From positions 124,001 through 188,000 of the forward strand of contig NZ_JAFBCZ010000009.1 in the NCBI RefSeq assembly GCF_016907925.1: DNA of 64,000 bases, read 5' to 3'. The notes under the pieces were generated by a model. That model searched no databases. It had not been told where the DNA came from and saw only the letters and a program-made list of their open reading frames with translations. Positions 43,084 to 51,524 of the stretch are shown piece after piece. The position numbers and the translations under genes were made by a program. Each line of letters opens with the position of its first letter. The stretch's first letter is position 1. Source of the stretch: Herpetosiphon giganteus (GTDB lineage: Bacteria; Chloroflexota; Chloroflexia; Chloroflexales; Herpetosiphonaceae).

Positions 43084-44826
43084 TTACGAACGGCTGAGTT
43101 GCGCAACTGCGCTGCGCAAGTCGGCGGCGGTCTGGACTGCGCTCAAATCGACTGATAGCGCCGTCAAGCTTTGGGCAACTTCGGGGCCGACCCCGACCAA
43201 GGTAACCGTCGCGCCCAACAACCGCAAGCCATGAATCATGCGCACTAAAGCTTGGGCCGCAGATTCGTCCATCATTGGCACGCCAGTAATATCGATCAGG
43301 ACTTTCTTGGCCCGCTCATGTTCAACCCGCGATAAGATAATCGTGGTTGCTTGCTGCATGCGTTCGCCATCCAAGCTGCCAATCAAGGGCATGACCAACA
43401 CGCCTTTGAGAATTGGAATGACTGGCGAGGCGACATCGCGCAGCAATTGGGATAATTGCTGGCGCTCGGCCAATGAGTGTTCGAGGTTAGCCACAACTTC
43501 ATTGAGGCGTTGCATGGCTGCTTCGCGGGCAGCTTCCTTGGCCTCGGTTTCTTGGCGGGCAACCTGCAACGCAGCGGTCATGCTATTAAACGAATTGGCC
43601 AATTGACCAAGTTCGTTGCTACTTTCAACCTCAATCGGCTGCAAATCGCCATCAGCAACGCGGTTGGTTGCGCCGATTAGACTGGTCAATGGCTTGACGA
43701 ATTGGCGACGCAGAATCATCGCCATGCCAAAGCCAAACAGAACCAGTGCAATCAAAGCAAGCCCAATATTCAGCGCAAGGCTTTGGTTGGTAATCGTAGC
43801 AATTTGGTTGGCAGTTTCTTGGGTGCGCTCAGTAATTTCATCCAATGGCGAAGCCAAGCCCAAGGCCCACGGAATGCCACTAATTGCGGCATAGGCCACC
43901 ACATAGCCGCGACCATCCATAAAGATCGTCGTCACGCCATCGCGACCAGCTTGTAAATCGCTAATCATCGAAGAACTAGCGTTATTCGATTGATTGGTCA
44001 AAATTTGCTGCACAACGCCGCCTTGGCCAGCCTCGGTTACAGCAACAACCTCGCCCTTTTGGGTAATCAAAAAGGCAAAACTCGATTCATCAAGAATCAA
44101 GCCCTTGAGATAGAATGCCAAGCGATCGAGGCTGACATCGACGCTGACCGTGCCTAAAAATTCAGCATTATCGTAGACTGGCGCGGCAACCGAAATCAAG
44201 GGCTGCGATTGATCGATCGACTGGTGAACTTCTGTCCAAGCCAAAGCGCGGCTGGGATTATTGGCTGGGAGGCTGGCGACATAGGCTAGTTCTTGGCTTG
44301 GTTGCCAATCGGCAGGTGGATCGTTGGGAGTCATGTTGGGGTAGGTACGCAGCGTATTGGCGGTTAAATACGAGATCCGCACAATTTCGGGAACGCTAAT
44401 TTGCAAGCTTGGCAACACATCTTCGAGCCGTTGGCTATAGCCAATATCGGCCAGCGCTTGGGCCTGATCAGGGTTAGCAATCACCAATACTGTCGTTGCG
44501 CCGCTGGCATATTGGCGACCATTACGAGCCACACTTAGCTCTGGCAAACGTGGGTTTTGGGTTGTTGGTTGTTGCAAATAGGTGCGAGTGGTAACTGCCA
44601 ACTGTTGCACAGCCCGAACCGTTTGGGCGGTGCTTGCAGAGTGGCTTTTGGCAATCCGCAGGAGATATTGTTCAGCTTGGGCTTGCAGCGCGGCGGTACT
44701 ATCGTTAGTGGCTTGGTTGCGCACAGCCACCAAGCCACGGGTATTAATCGCTAAATTAAGCAACGCCAACAGAGATGTTCCCAATAAGAGAATAACAATA
44801 ACCTGCCTGCGTAAACTATGGAGCAT
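43084..44826 (-). CDS. Cache-HAMP-STAS membrane receptor
   Basis: A 580-residue receptor: membrane helix at about 9-28, an extracytoplasmic Cache-type sensor (about 35-330, with VSVDVSLDRLAFYLKG and a membrane-proximal segment typical of dCache), a second helix (about 348-370), a HAMP domain (about 372-425), a coiled coil, and a C-terminal STAS domain (about 465-575) with VLIDITGVPMMDESAAQAL. Unlike the STAS protein at 40266, this domain keeps a Ser near the RsbR phosphorylation position. There is no kinase, cyclase or methyl-accepting domain. It is cotranscribed with the binding protein upstream (24-base gap), which suggests ligand presentation to the Cache domain. Confidence 0.85.
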   Translation of the reverse strand: MLHSLRRQVIVILLLGTSLLALLNLAINTRGLVAVRNQATNDSTAALQAQAEQYLLRIAKSHSASTAQTVRAVQQLAVTTRTYLQQPTTQNPRLPELSVARNGRQYASGATTVLVIANPDQAQALADIGYSQRLEDVLPSLQISVPEIVRISYLTANTLRTYPNMTPNDPPADWQPSQELAYVASLPANNPSRALAWTEVHQSIDQSQPLISVAAPVYDNAEFLGTVSVDVSLDRLAFYLKGLILDESSFAFLITQKGEVVAVTEAGQGGVVQQILTNQSNNASSSMISDLQAGRDGVTTIFMDGRGYVVAYAAISGIPWALGLASPLDEITERTQETANQIATITNQSLALNIGLALIALVLFGFGMAMILRRQFVKPLTSLIGATNRVADGDLQPIEVESSNELGQLANSFNSMTAALQVARQETEAKEAAREAAMQRLNEVVANLEHSLAERQQLSQLLRDVASPVIPILKGVLVMPLIGSLDGERMQQATTIILSRVEHERAKKVLIDITGVPMMDESAAQALVRMIHGLRLLGATVTLVGVGPEVAQSLTALSVDLSAVQTAADLRSAVAQLSRS

Positions 44827-44850
44827 CGTCCATCCTCCACCTACAACAAC

Positions 44851-45990
44851 CTATTGCGACACGCGCAGCGTAATTTTGAACGTCTCTGGTGGGATTGAGG
44901 TCGTTGGGTCAAACGTTGTGAGTGATGTTGTATCGATCACAAAGCTTTTTGGGCCAACGTGGGCCATATAATCTTTGCCTTCCAAAATGCGCACCGTTTG
45001 GTCGAGCGCAATCCGGGCAATCGTGACTGGTGGTGCAACCGCCGCAGCTTGGATACCGCCGCTTTGCAATTCTGCATAGACTTCAGGGCTGATGTAATAC
45101 GCCATCAGCTTGATTGTATCTTGCAGCTTGCGTTCGCGCAAAATTTCGGCAGCAGTTACAGTTGTTTGGCCAGTACCTACAATATAATCGATCTCTGGAT
45201 GCGCGATCAAGACCTCTTCGATTAATTTTGCCTGTTCTTCTTTGCCAGTATCGCCATATTTGGTTTCGACAAGGTTAATTGCGCCATTGGTAATAGTAGC
45301 TTTGAATTTTTCGTCGGCTGCTTTCGACCAACCAGCCTTCTCTGGGCCAGGGAACCAAGCAACATCAACTGGCTCGCTGCCTTTGGGATGTTTTTGCACC
45401 AGATATTTGGCAATTTCTTGGCCGCCCTCGCCTGGCACTGAAAGCGATTTGGCAGTAACAGCCTTCGACGAAATATCGTTCATAAAGGCAATTACTGGAA
45501 TCTTTTGGCCTTGCAGCTCAACAATTAAATCGTTAAGCCCATCGAGCGAGATTGAGCCAATCACCACAGCTTTGGCTCCATTGGCCACACATTGGCGAAT
45601 TTGAGTGATTTGGGTGGGCAAATTGCCATAGCCGCCAGCTTCAACAATTTCGACATTCACGCCCAAGCGTTCGGCCTCGGAGACAATGCCATAATTAACC
45701 GCCAGCCAATAGCTATCTTTGATGTGCGGAATCGAAACACAAATCGTTTCAGCTTTATCAGCCAGCACCAGCGGCACATAATCGGTCGTCGTCCGAGGGC
45801 TAGCAAAATCAAACGGCGGATTCCAGACTTCAACCTGATAGCTAGCACTGGTACTGGTTTGGCTCAATGCGGCGGTTGCGCCCGGAGTATTGGTTGGTTG
45901 GGTGGTTGGCTGGGCCGTACCACAAGCGGCTAAGCTACAGGCCAATAAGCTGCCAAGAAGCCAGAATGAGCGTTTGGTTGCAAGCTGCAT
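44851..45990 (-). CDS. TorT-like periplasmic binding lipoprotein
   Basis: A 379-residue family 1 periplasmic binding protein with a lipoprotein signal (LAAC, Cys near 23) and a Thr/Pro-rich linker. The pattern YWLAVNYGIVSEAERLGV, QCVANGAKAVVIG and VGTGQTTVTAAEIL resembles TorT, which in enterobacteria presents TMAO to the sensor kinase TorS. Here the next gene encodes a Cache-HAMP-STAS receptor instead of a kinase. No reductase or transport genes lie nearby. AGGAG precedes the ATG. The ligand is unknown. Confidence 0.82.
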   Translation of the reverse strand: MQLATKRSFWLLGSLLACSLAACGTAQPTTQPTNTPGATAALSQTSTSASYQVEVWNPPFDFASPRTTTDYVPLVLADKAETICVSIPHIKDSYWLAVNYGIVSEAERLGVNVEIVEAGGYGNLPTQITQIRQCVANGAKAVVIGSISLDGLNDLIVELQGQKIPVIAFMNDISSKAVTAKSLSVPGEGGQEIAKYLVQKHPKGSEPVDVAWFPGPEKAGWSKAADEKFKATITNGAINLVETKYGDTGKEEQAKLIEEVLIAHPEIDYIVGTGQTTVTAAEILRERKLQDTIKLMAYYISPEVYAELQSGGIQAAAVAPPVTIARIALDQTVRILEGKDYMAHVGPKSFVIDTTSLTTFDPTTSIPPETFKITLRVSQ

Positions 45991-46072
45991 AGGAGCATCT
46001 CCTTAGTCCCTGAAACCCGAGCGCAACGATTGAAGAATGCGGTGGGCCTTGTGAGAAGCGGGATTCCATGAA

Positions 46073-46110
46073 AGAAGGTATGCCGAGCATGATGCATCGG
46101 CATACCTTCT
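46073..46110 (-). terminator. Hairpin terminator
   Basis: A perfect 14 bp stem (46073-46086 with 46097-46110) with a 10-base loop, 9 bases after the stop of the Rid-family gene. Confidence 0.78.
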
Positions 46111-46118
46111 CAACCAAT

Positions 46119-46757
46119 TTAGTTGATTTCAACAATCAATTCAATTTCGGTGGCCATATTGAACGGTAAGGCAACTTTACCGCCTGATGAACGGGCGTGT
46201 TTGCCTGCTTCAGGGCCGAAAATTGTTACCAAGAAGTCTGAGCAGCCATCGACAGTTTTGCCAAGTGCGCCAACAACTGGGCCTGAGGTAACGTCATCAT
46301 AGGTTGGAACAACGTTGACCGTGCCAGTTACCATTACAATGTGGTCAACTCGGTCGAGGTCGCCAATTGTCGATTTGAGGAAGCGCAAGCCACGCACACA
46401 GCTCAACATTGCAGCTTCTTGAGCGGTTGCTAACGAGAGAGTTGGCAACTCGCCTTTGAGGAATCCACCGCTACCAGTCAAGATTTCTGGGCCAGCCGAT
46501 GAGATGAAAACAATTTCGCCAGCTTGTGAAGCATTCACATAATTGGCAGTTGGTGGAGCCAAGTCTGGCAATGAAGCAACACCATAGCGGGCTTCAACAT
46601 AGGCTTCGACCTTTTCGAACACACAATCAACGCCTGGGCGGCGGCAACGGTTGCGTTCGGCGCTGTCAAGCGATTGGCCTTCCGAGGCGAGGGTAATTGA
46701 ACTAAATGTGCCAGCTACCAACAATACGAGCAGGAGTTTTAGGGAAAAACGTTTCAT
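46119..46757 (-). CDS. Secreted Rid/YjgF-family protein
   Basis: A 212-residue protein: signal peptide (about 1-24, ending TLA-S), a short Cys-containing segment (RNRCRRPGVDC), and a Rid domain. The family pattern is visible: VFISSAGPE, then LGDLDRVDHIVMVTGTVN, and HARSSGGKVALPFN-like closing with the conserved Arg that binds the imine carboxylate in deaminases. Rid proteins are normally cytosolic, so export is unusual. The start at 46757 has GGAG seven bases upstream; a longer frame to 46775 would place six residues before the leader. Confidence 0.82.
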   Translation of the reverse strand: MKRFSLKLLLVLLVAGTFSSITLASEGQSLDSAERNRCRRPGVDCVFEKVEAYVEARYGVASLPDLAPPTANYVNASQAGEIVFISSAGPEILTGSGGFLKGELPTLSLATAQEAAMLSCVRGLRFLKSTIGDLDRVDHIVMVTGTVNVVPTYDDVTSGPVVGALGKTVDGCSDFLVTIFGPEAGKHARSSGGKVALPFNMATEIELIVEIN

Positions 46758-47071
46758 GAATGGACTCCTCGTCACAAACTAGTGCCATGAACGCTTGATC
46801 GCAGGATCAACGGTCATTCCATCTATACGGCAAATGGTTCAGTGGATAATCAGAGTCTACCCGAGGCCCAGTCAAAGTCAATCCGGCCAATAGTCCTATC
46901 CAAAAATAACCTCTAATGGGATTGCTCAGCCCATACGCAACTAGGCTATCCTAGGCGTACCGTTTAGCATAAAAGTCATTAAATTCACACCAAACGAGGG
47001 GCCAGCAGTGAACTATATTGCGAGAGAAGAGGTAAAGTAGGTCAGCACAGGTTAATCTTGAGGAAAAAACA
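46758..47071. other. Divergent intergenic region
   Basis: This 314 bp gap between the Rid gene and the first small-family gene contains the 16-base motif at 46886-46901, but no gene or strong hairpin. Confidence 0.5.
46886..46901 (-). promoter_or_regulatory. Motif GGATWGGACTAWTGGC, copy 1
   Basis: The minus-strand 16-mer matches the one at 57588-57603 at 14 of 16 positions. It lies 129 bases before the Rid-family start, with a weak -10 (TAGACT) 26 bp downstream. This is a candidate site for a shared activator. Confidence 0.4.
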
Positions 47072-47386
47072 ATGCCGATTTGGATTCATTTTGAGTTTAT
47101 GTGGGTTCCTTCGGAGTTCGGTGGGAACAAAGGTACGCCTTATCCTAATATGCGCACAGAAATTGGGTGGCAACGTCATCTTGGTGAACTCCAAGAATTC
47201 ACCATAGATATTCAATGGGTTCAATTTGATTACGATGAAACGACCCGTCAAGGGTATGCGAAATGTAGCTTTGGATCGCATCATCAATTACCAGAAGAAA
47301 GACTCAAACCTGATCAGTTTATTATCATATTAAATGGGCCGAGGATCTTGGCAATCGGCAGAATCGTTGAGGAACGTAGTTTATGA
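47072..47386 (+). CDS. Small beta-rich family protein, cluster A copy 1
   Basis: A 104-residue protein, one of five paralogues in this window (others at 47986, 48403, 54059 and 54390). The shared core is FEFxWxP..FGG, a W-Q near 30, DYDxxTxxGYAxCxF in the middle, LPEexLKP, and an end G.RIxAIGRIVE. The end strands resemble the C-terminal domain (domain III) of EF-Tu, where a GG..TVGAG..V strand closes a beta-barrel; this fold guess is inference. The family function is unknown. GAGG lies 8 bases before the ATG. The context is a run of small genes with no large toxin or enzyme partner. Confidence 0.75.
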   Translation: MPIWIHFEFMWVPSEFGGNKGTPYPNMRTEIGWQRHLGELQEFTIDIQWVQFDYDETTRQGYAKCSFGSHHQLPEERLKPDQFIIILNGPRILAIGRIVEERSL

Positions 47387-47449
47387 TAAGGCCCCTCCCA
47401 CGAAGGACATTGATAGCGTAGCATTCAGCTTTAAATTTGGGTAAATAAG

Positions 47450-47956
47450 ATGGAATCAAAGCCTAGCAGAATCAACATAATTCAGGCTCGCTATATTCTT
47501 GGACGAATCCCCAATAGCGAGTTACCGAAACTAGCGACACAATTACTAATCGACGGATATAGTAGCCTAGCGTTACAAATTTTGGCGGGATTGCAAGCGT
47601 ATGAAATTGACTTGCAGGCGAATACATTGTGGGATCAGGTTAACACCGACTTGGCATTCAGGCCTATAACAAGCTGTGATGCAGCGCGCATTTATGCAAC
47701 AGATGTGCTCCAACAGGTCATATTGGGAACAATCGATCCCTTTATAGCCGCCGAAGATTTATGGGATGTATCAATAGAGGTAAGAAATAATAAAACTTCG
47801 AACAACCAAGGCCGTTCACAATCAGAATTTCATGATCTTGATCCGTTTATTTATTGTGCCAGCGAGGCCCGTTCACGACCTGAGGATCGAGAATTTTTTC
47901 GCCAAGCAATTCTTAGCGAAGCGCAGGATTGGTTAGATCAGCAAGATTATCGCTAA
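47450..47956 (+). CDS. Helical protein of unknown function
   Basis: A 168-residue, mostly helical, Gln/Asp/Glu-rich protein without a signal peptide or membrane segment. The C-terminal segment DPFIYCASEARSRPEDREFF is distinctive, but I cannot assign a family. The ribosome binding site is weak (AAATAAG). It lies 63 bases after cluster A copy 1 and 29 before copy 2, so it is probably part of the same transcription unit. Confidence 0.7.
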   Translation: MESKPSRINIIQARYILGRIPNSELPKLATQLLIDGYSSLALQILAGLQAYEIDLQANTLWDQVNTDLAFRPITSCDAARIYATDVLQQVILGTIDPFIAAEDLWDVSIEVRNNKTSNNQGRSQSEFHDLDPFIYCASEARSRPEDREFFRQAILSEAQDWLDQQDYR

Positions 47957-47985
47957 TTATTGAGTAAGACTCTGAGGAACAGACA

Positions 47986-48318
47986 ATGCCGATTTGGGTT
48001 CATTTTGAGTTTTTGTGGATTCCACACCGTTTTGGTGGGCATATCCGTCCACCTTTTGAGAATATGATGACACTCATGGGTTGGCAAGAGTATGGAGATA
48101 GCCCCAATGGGGAAGCACGCACAATTCGGTGGGTCGAATTTGACTATGACGAAACAACCAGAGAAGGCTATGCACGCTGTCAGTTTCTGACCGATACCCC
48201 GTTACCTGATGGTTGGCTTAAACCAGGGTTATTGCTTGAACTAGTATTCGGTGGCAATCGGATTATAGCAATCGGCAGAATCGTTGAGAACCGTATCCCA
48301 GAAATTAAGCCTGAATAG
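47986..48318 (+). CDS. Small beta-rich family protein, cluster A copy 2
   Basis: A 110-residue paralogue of the 47072 product. It begins MPIWVHFEFLWIP, keeps the WVEFDYDETTREGYARC core and ends GNRIIAIGRIVE plus a tail IPEIKPE that is shared only with copy 3. GAGGAA precedes the ATG. Its last 20 or so bases are part of the 65 bp repeat that recurs after copy 3. Confidence 0.75.
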   Translation: MPIWVHFEFLWIPHRFGGHIRPPFENMMTLMGWQEYGDSPNGEARTIRWVEFDYDETTREGYARCQFLTDTPLPDGWLKPGLLLELVFGGNRIIAIGRIVENRIPEIKPE

Positions 48319-48361
48319 TGATCAAATTACAACATTCGACCAGCTTTCATTGTTTAATCGC
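48297..48361 (+). repeat. 65 bp direct repeat flanking cluster A copy 3, left
   Basis: These 65 bases, covering the last codons and 3' flank of copy 2, are identical to 48711-48775. The repeats are 414 bp apart and enclose copy 3, so a gene cassette was duplicated here. Confidence 0.92.
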
Positions 48362-48402
48362 TTGGTTTCGCAGGATGGAAGCATTCATTGTGAGGAGTAA
48401 CT

Positions 48403-48732
48403 ATGCCAATTTGGATTCATTTTGAGTTTGTGTGGATGCCGCCCAATTTCGGACATCCAATTCCACCCTACGAAAATATGATGACTCAAATTCGTTGGCA
48501 ACATTACATGGGTTATCCAGAGAACGAGATTCGAACGCTCAAATGGGAATACTTCAACTATGATCTACTAACCAACCAAGGCTATGCGAAATGTCGATTT
48601 ATTTCTGATGGGCCATTACCTGAAGGCTGGCTTAAACCTGGTTTATTTATTGAATTAACATCTGGAGGGGATCGAGTTATGGCAATCGGTAAAATTGTTG
48701 AGGAACGTAGCCCAGAAATTAAGCCTGAATAG
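48403..48732 (+). CDS. Small beta-rich family protein, cluster A copy 3
   Basis: A 109-residue paralogue. It begins MPIWIHFEFVWMP, has the WEYFNYDLLTNQGYAKC core and ends GDRVMAIGKIVE with the same PEIKPE tail as copy 2. The body has diverged from copy 2, although the 3' end and flank are identical, pointing to recent exchange through the repeat or selection for diverse bodies. GAGGAG lies 6 bases before the ATG. Confidence 0.75.
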   Translation: MPIWIHFEFVWMPPNFGHPIPPYENMMTQIRWQHYMGYPENEIRTLKWEYFNYDLLTNQGYAKCRFISDGPLPEGWLKPGLFIELTSGGDRVMAIGKIVEERSPEIKPE

Positions 48733-48775
48733 TGATCAAATTACAACATTCGACCAGCTTTCATTGTTTAATCGC
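48711..48775 (+). repeat. 65 bp direct repeat flanking cluster A copy 3, right
   Basis: Identical to 48297-48361. After it the sequence changes abruptly and leads into the cupin gene, which marks the edge of the duplicated unit. Confidence 0.92.
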
Positions 48776-48860
48776 GTTGGCCTCAGATTTAACGAACAAT
48801 GAACCGCACCAGCTAAATCCGAGTATCATAGATCGTCAATTGAGCACGGAAGGAACCAGA

Positions 48861-49256
48861 ATGAGCGCGCAATTTATGCCGATTTCTGTGATTTTGCCGG
48901 AAGAAGGCACAACCCTGATTGGCGATATTCGCTGCAAAGTCTCGAGCGCCGCCACCAACAACCAATGCACGGTCTTGGAGGTTACGTTGCAGGCTGGTCA
49001 AGGCGCAGTGCTGCACCAACACGAGGTCGAAATGGAGATTTTGCTCGTGCAGGCGGGACGCTGCACGGTTGGCGACGAGCGCAATCAATGGCTGCTTGAG
49101 GTTGGCGGCATCGCCCATTTTCCCCAAAACACGCGCCACTTTTTTCGCAATGATCACCCCGAAACCTGTGTGCTGTTGATCACCGCAATTCCAGGTGGGC
49201 TTGACCGCTTTTTCGAGGCCTTGGCGGCCCAAGCAGAAAATGCAGCCCAAGACTGA
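48861..49256 (+). CDS. Cupin-domain protein
   Basis: A 131-residue single-domain cupin. The metal-binding cupin motif 1 is visible as VLHQHEVEMEILLVQAG (two His and a Glu), and motif 2 as FPQNTRHFFRND (His). Small cupins bind a metal and a small ligand, or act as isomerases or dioxygenases; no specific reaction can be assigned. The start at 48861 follows AAGGA; the frame is open to 48732, but the added residues include the repeat and are not protein-like. Confidence 0.85.
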   Translation: MSAQFMPISVILPEEGTTLIGDIRCKVSSAATNNQCTVLEVTLQAGQGAVLHQHEVEMEILLVQAGRCTVGDERNQWLLEVGGIAHFPQNTRHFFRNDHPETCVLLITAIPGGLDRFFEALAAQAENAAQD

Positions 49257-49316
49257 GCCAAATTAAGTTTGCCCAGCGTATACTGCCAATCTAAGCGGTT
49301 TAATCTGGAGCTGATT

Positions 49317-49985
49317 ATGCCAACCACAATTCCAGCACTGCCCTGCATCGATCTCGATCAGACCATCGATTTTTGGCGTAACCTTGGTTTTACGGTCAGC
49401 TATACCCAACGCAAGCCCAGCCTCTACGCCGTCATCAATGCCGACGATTATTGCTTACACTTCTTTGGCTTGAAACACCTGCCGCCCACCGAAAACTATA
49501 GCACTTGTCTGATTATCGTTACCGAAGTTGAGCAATTGCACCAACAATTTGCCACGCGCTTGAAGGCTATTTTAGGCAAAGTGCCAGCCCAAGGCTTTCC
49601 GCGTATCTCGCGCATGAAGCCGGGTCAAAGTCGTTTCACGCTCACCGATAACGCTGGCAATTCGATTATTTTTATTAAACAAGGCGATGAGGATGAAGCC
49701 GCCTCCCAAGCCTACCGAAACCCCGACCAATCGCCGTTGCAACGCGCCCTCGCCGTAGCGACCCGCCTGCGCGATTTCAAAAATGATGATCAGGCTGCCG
49801 CCAAAACCCTCGACAATGCCCTGGCCCGCTATTCCGATGCACCAGCCTTGGAGTATGCGCAAGTGCTGCTAGCACGGCGCGAATTGGCCCAAGCACTTGA
49901 GCAAAACGAGCAGTTTGAACACTTGAGCAGTCAACTCGCCAGCTTGGCGCTCAACCCTGAACAACGCCAGCAACTAGGCTTATAG
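49317..49985 (+). CDS. VOC (glyoxalase/bleomycin resistance-like) protein
   Basis: A 222-residue protein with a VOC fold in the first 120 residues (ALPCIDLDQTIDFWRNLGF at the start, then SRFTLTDNAGNSIIFI), as in bleomycin-resistance-type proteins. A helical C-terminal extension (about 135-222), Ala/Leu/Gln-rich and TPR-like, is unusual for the family. GGAG lies six bases before the ATG at 49317. It may bind a small hydrophobic or metal-chelating ligand. It follows the cupin by 60 bases, perhaps in the same unit. Confidence 0.82.
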   Translation: MPTTIPALPCIDLDQTIDFWRNLGFTVSYTQRKPSLYAVINADDYCLHFFGLKHLPPTENYSTCLIIVTEVEQLHQQFATRLKAILGKVPAQGFPRISRMKPGQSRFTLTDNAGNSIIFIKQGDEDEAASQAYRNPDQSPLQRALAVATRLRDFKNDDQAAAKTLDNALARYSDAPALEYAQVLLARRELAQALEQNEQFEHLSSQLASLALNPEQRQQLGL

Positions 49986-50003
49986 CACCCTAAAATAAAC
50001 CAA

Positions 50004-50046
50004 ACTCCCCTCGCCACAGCTTCCATTAAACGCGGACGGGGGGAGT
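50004..50046. terminator. Weak convergent hairpin
   Basis: A 10 bp stem with one T-G pair (50004-50013 with 50037-50046) and a long 23-base loop lies between the convergent VOC and glutaredoxin-like genes. Confidence 0.4.
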
Positions 50047-50074
50047 AACATTATGATCAGCAGCGCAACTGCGG

Positions 50075-50434
50075 TTAAAGCCAACCTAAAGCGCGGATAA
50101 TCGCAAAAGCAACGCCCGCAACAATCAGAATCTTCCAACCATGGCCGATCAAGCGGGCAGTCCATGGCACATGATAGCCAAATTGCGCGAGCCGTTCCCT
50201 CAGCTGGCGCGGTGTTGGTTCGGTCAGCGTACTTTCATCAGGGAAGATCAAGGTTGGAACACTTTCATTGCCATTGTTGATCTGCTGCACAAGCGCCGCC
50301 GCCGCTGGATCGTTATGAATATTAATATAGACATATGGAACCCCAGCTCGATTGAGCATACCGCGCACAGGTGGAACAGCAGGGCAACGCGCATGGCCAT
50401 ACATGCGAATGGGATTTGGTGGATTCGCTTCCAT
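50075..50434 (-). CDS. Membrane-tethered glutaredoxin-like protein
   Basis: A 119-residue protein. The first 80 residues form a glutaredoxin-like domain with GHARCPAV (a single Cys where the redox motif lies) and SVPTLIFPD (cis-Pro). The last 25 residues are a membrane helix near the C-terminus. The active-site Cys without a partner suggests a monothiol or non-redox role. AGGAG lies five bases before the ATG at 50434; the frame open to 50452 is not used. It is related in layout to the 16059-16388 protein, but only that one lacks the anchor. Confidence 0.75.
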   Translation of the reverse strand: MEANPPNPIRMYGHARCPAVPPVRGMLNRAGVPYVYINIHNDPAAAALVQQINNGNESVPTLIFPDESTLTEPTPRQLRERLAQFGYHVPWTARLIGHGWKILIVAGVAFAIIRALGWL

Positions 50435-50550
50435 AACACTCCTTGTGAACATTCAAATAGCCACAAACCATGATAAACCCATTGCGCAGATGCTAGATTA
50501 ATCTAAGGCTCAGGCTGCTTGGAATTTCAAGCGGCTTAATGGAGAATTTG

Positions 50551-51519
50551 ATGAATTTTTATTGCTACGCCCATAGTGCGTTACGCAAGCCCATCCGTGA
50601 TCTGGCAATTAACCCGCGCTATCCACGCATGGCCGTCTGTTATGATGATGGAACCATCCAAGAGATGGCAATTCCGAGCTTGGCGCGCACCGCCCAGCAT
50701 CGCAGCCGCCGCACTGGGATTGCTTTTGGACTAACGTGGAGCAGCGATGGCACAACGATTTATAGTACGAATGAGTACGGTCATCGGGCATTGCATTGGA
50801 TCAACGGCTTAACCCAGCCGCCTCAAGTTCTATTCGAAGGCCCAATCCATGATGATGATCAAGCAGCAATGGAAGCTTGGGATGGCTTCTACCCAACATT
50901 AATTCAAAGTGATCGGCTTGGTAAAGAGCTTGCTTGTGACAGTTTTGGCGATATTAAGCGTTGGAATGCCAACGATTTAACCACAATTCGACTGCTAAAC
51001 GTTCATAATGGCCACAGTTTAGGCTTTGCCTTTCATCCAATCCAATCGATTTTGGCTAGTTGTGGCATTGATCGCACAATTGGCATTTGGGATGAACTTG
51101 ATGTCGCAACTATCTGGCCTACAAATCAGTTTGCTTGGATGAGTGATATTGCTTGGAGTAGCGATGGCGCAAGTTTATTATGTACAGGCTCTGAACCACA
51201 TTATGGGATTCACCATTCGTCACTTGTTCAGCGCTGGAATCCATGGAATCAGCGGTTAGAGGCAGAGTATCGCATGCCCTATGCTACAAGCCAAAAAATC
51301 GCCGTCCATCCAAGCCAACCGTTGGTGGCAATCGGCCATCTCGACCATACTATTAGCCTCTGGCACAGCGATTCATGGCAAGCTTATGCCACACTGAAAA
51401 GCCACTATGTACATATCGATGAACTCAGTTGGTCACATGATGGTCAATGGTTAATCTCAGTTGGCTCTAAGCCTGAACACTATTATTACGGCATCGAAGT
51501 ATGGGCAGCTCATACATAG
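50551..51519 (+). CDS. WD40-repeat protein
   Basis: A 322-residue protein with about seven WD40-type blades; clear units include SLGFAFHPIQSILASCGIDRT-IGIWD, DIAWSSDGASLLCTGS and ELSWSHDGQWLISVGS-like strands with GIEVW at the end. No signal peptide or enzyme domain is present, so it is probably a cytoplasmic scaffold. GGAG precedes the ATG at 50551. Long WD40 proteins are common in this group of bacteria. It converges with the frameshifted gene at 51525. Confidence 0.85.
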   Translation: MNFYCYAHSALRKPIRDLAINPRYPRMAVCYDDGTIQEMAIPSLARTAQHRSRRTGIAFGLTWSSDGTTIYSTNEYGHRALHWINGLTQPPQVLFEGPIHDDDQAAMEAWDGFYPTLIQSDRLGKELACDSFGDIKRWNANDLTTIRLLNVHNGHSLGFAFHPIQSILASCGIDRTIGIWDELDVATIWPTNQFAWMSDIAWSSDGASLLCTGSEPHYGIHHSSLVQRWNPWNQRLEAEYRMPYATSQKIAVHPSQPLVAIGHLDHTISLWHSDSWQAYATLKSHYVHIDELSWSHDGQWLISVGSKPEHYYYGIEVWAAHT

Positions 51520-51524
51520 CGCTT

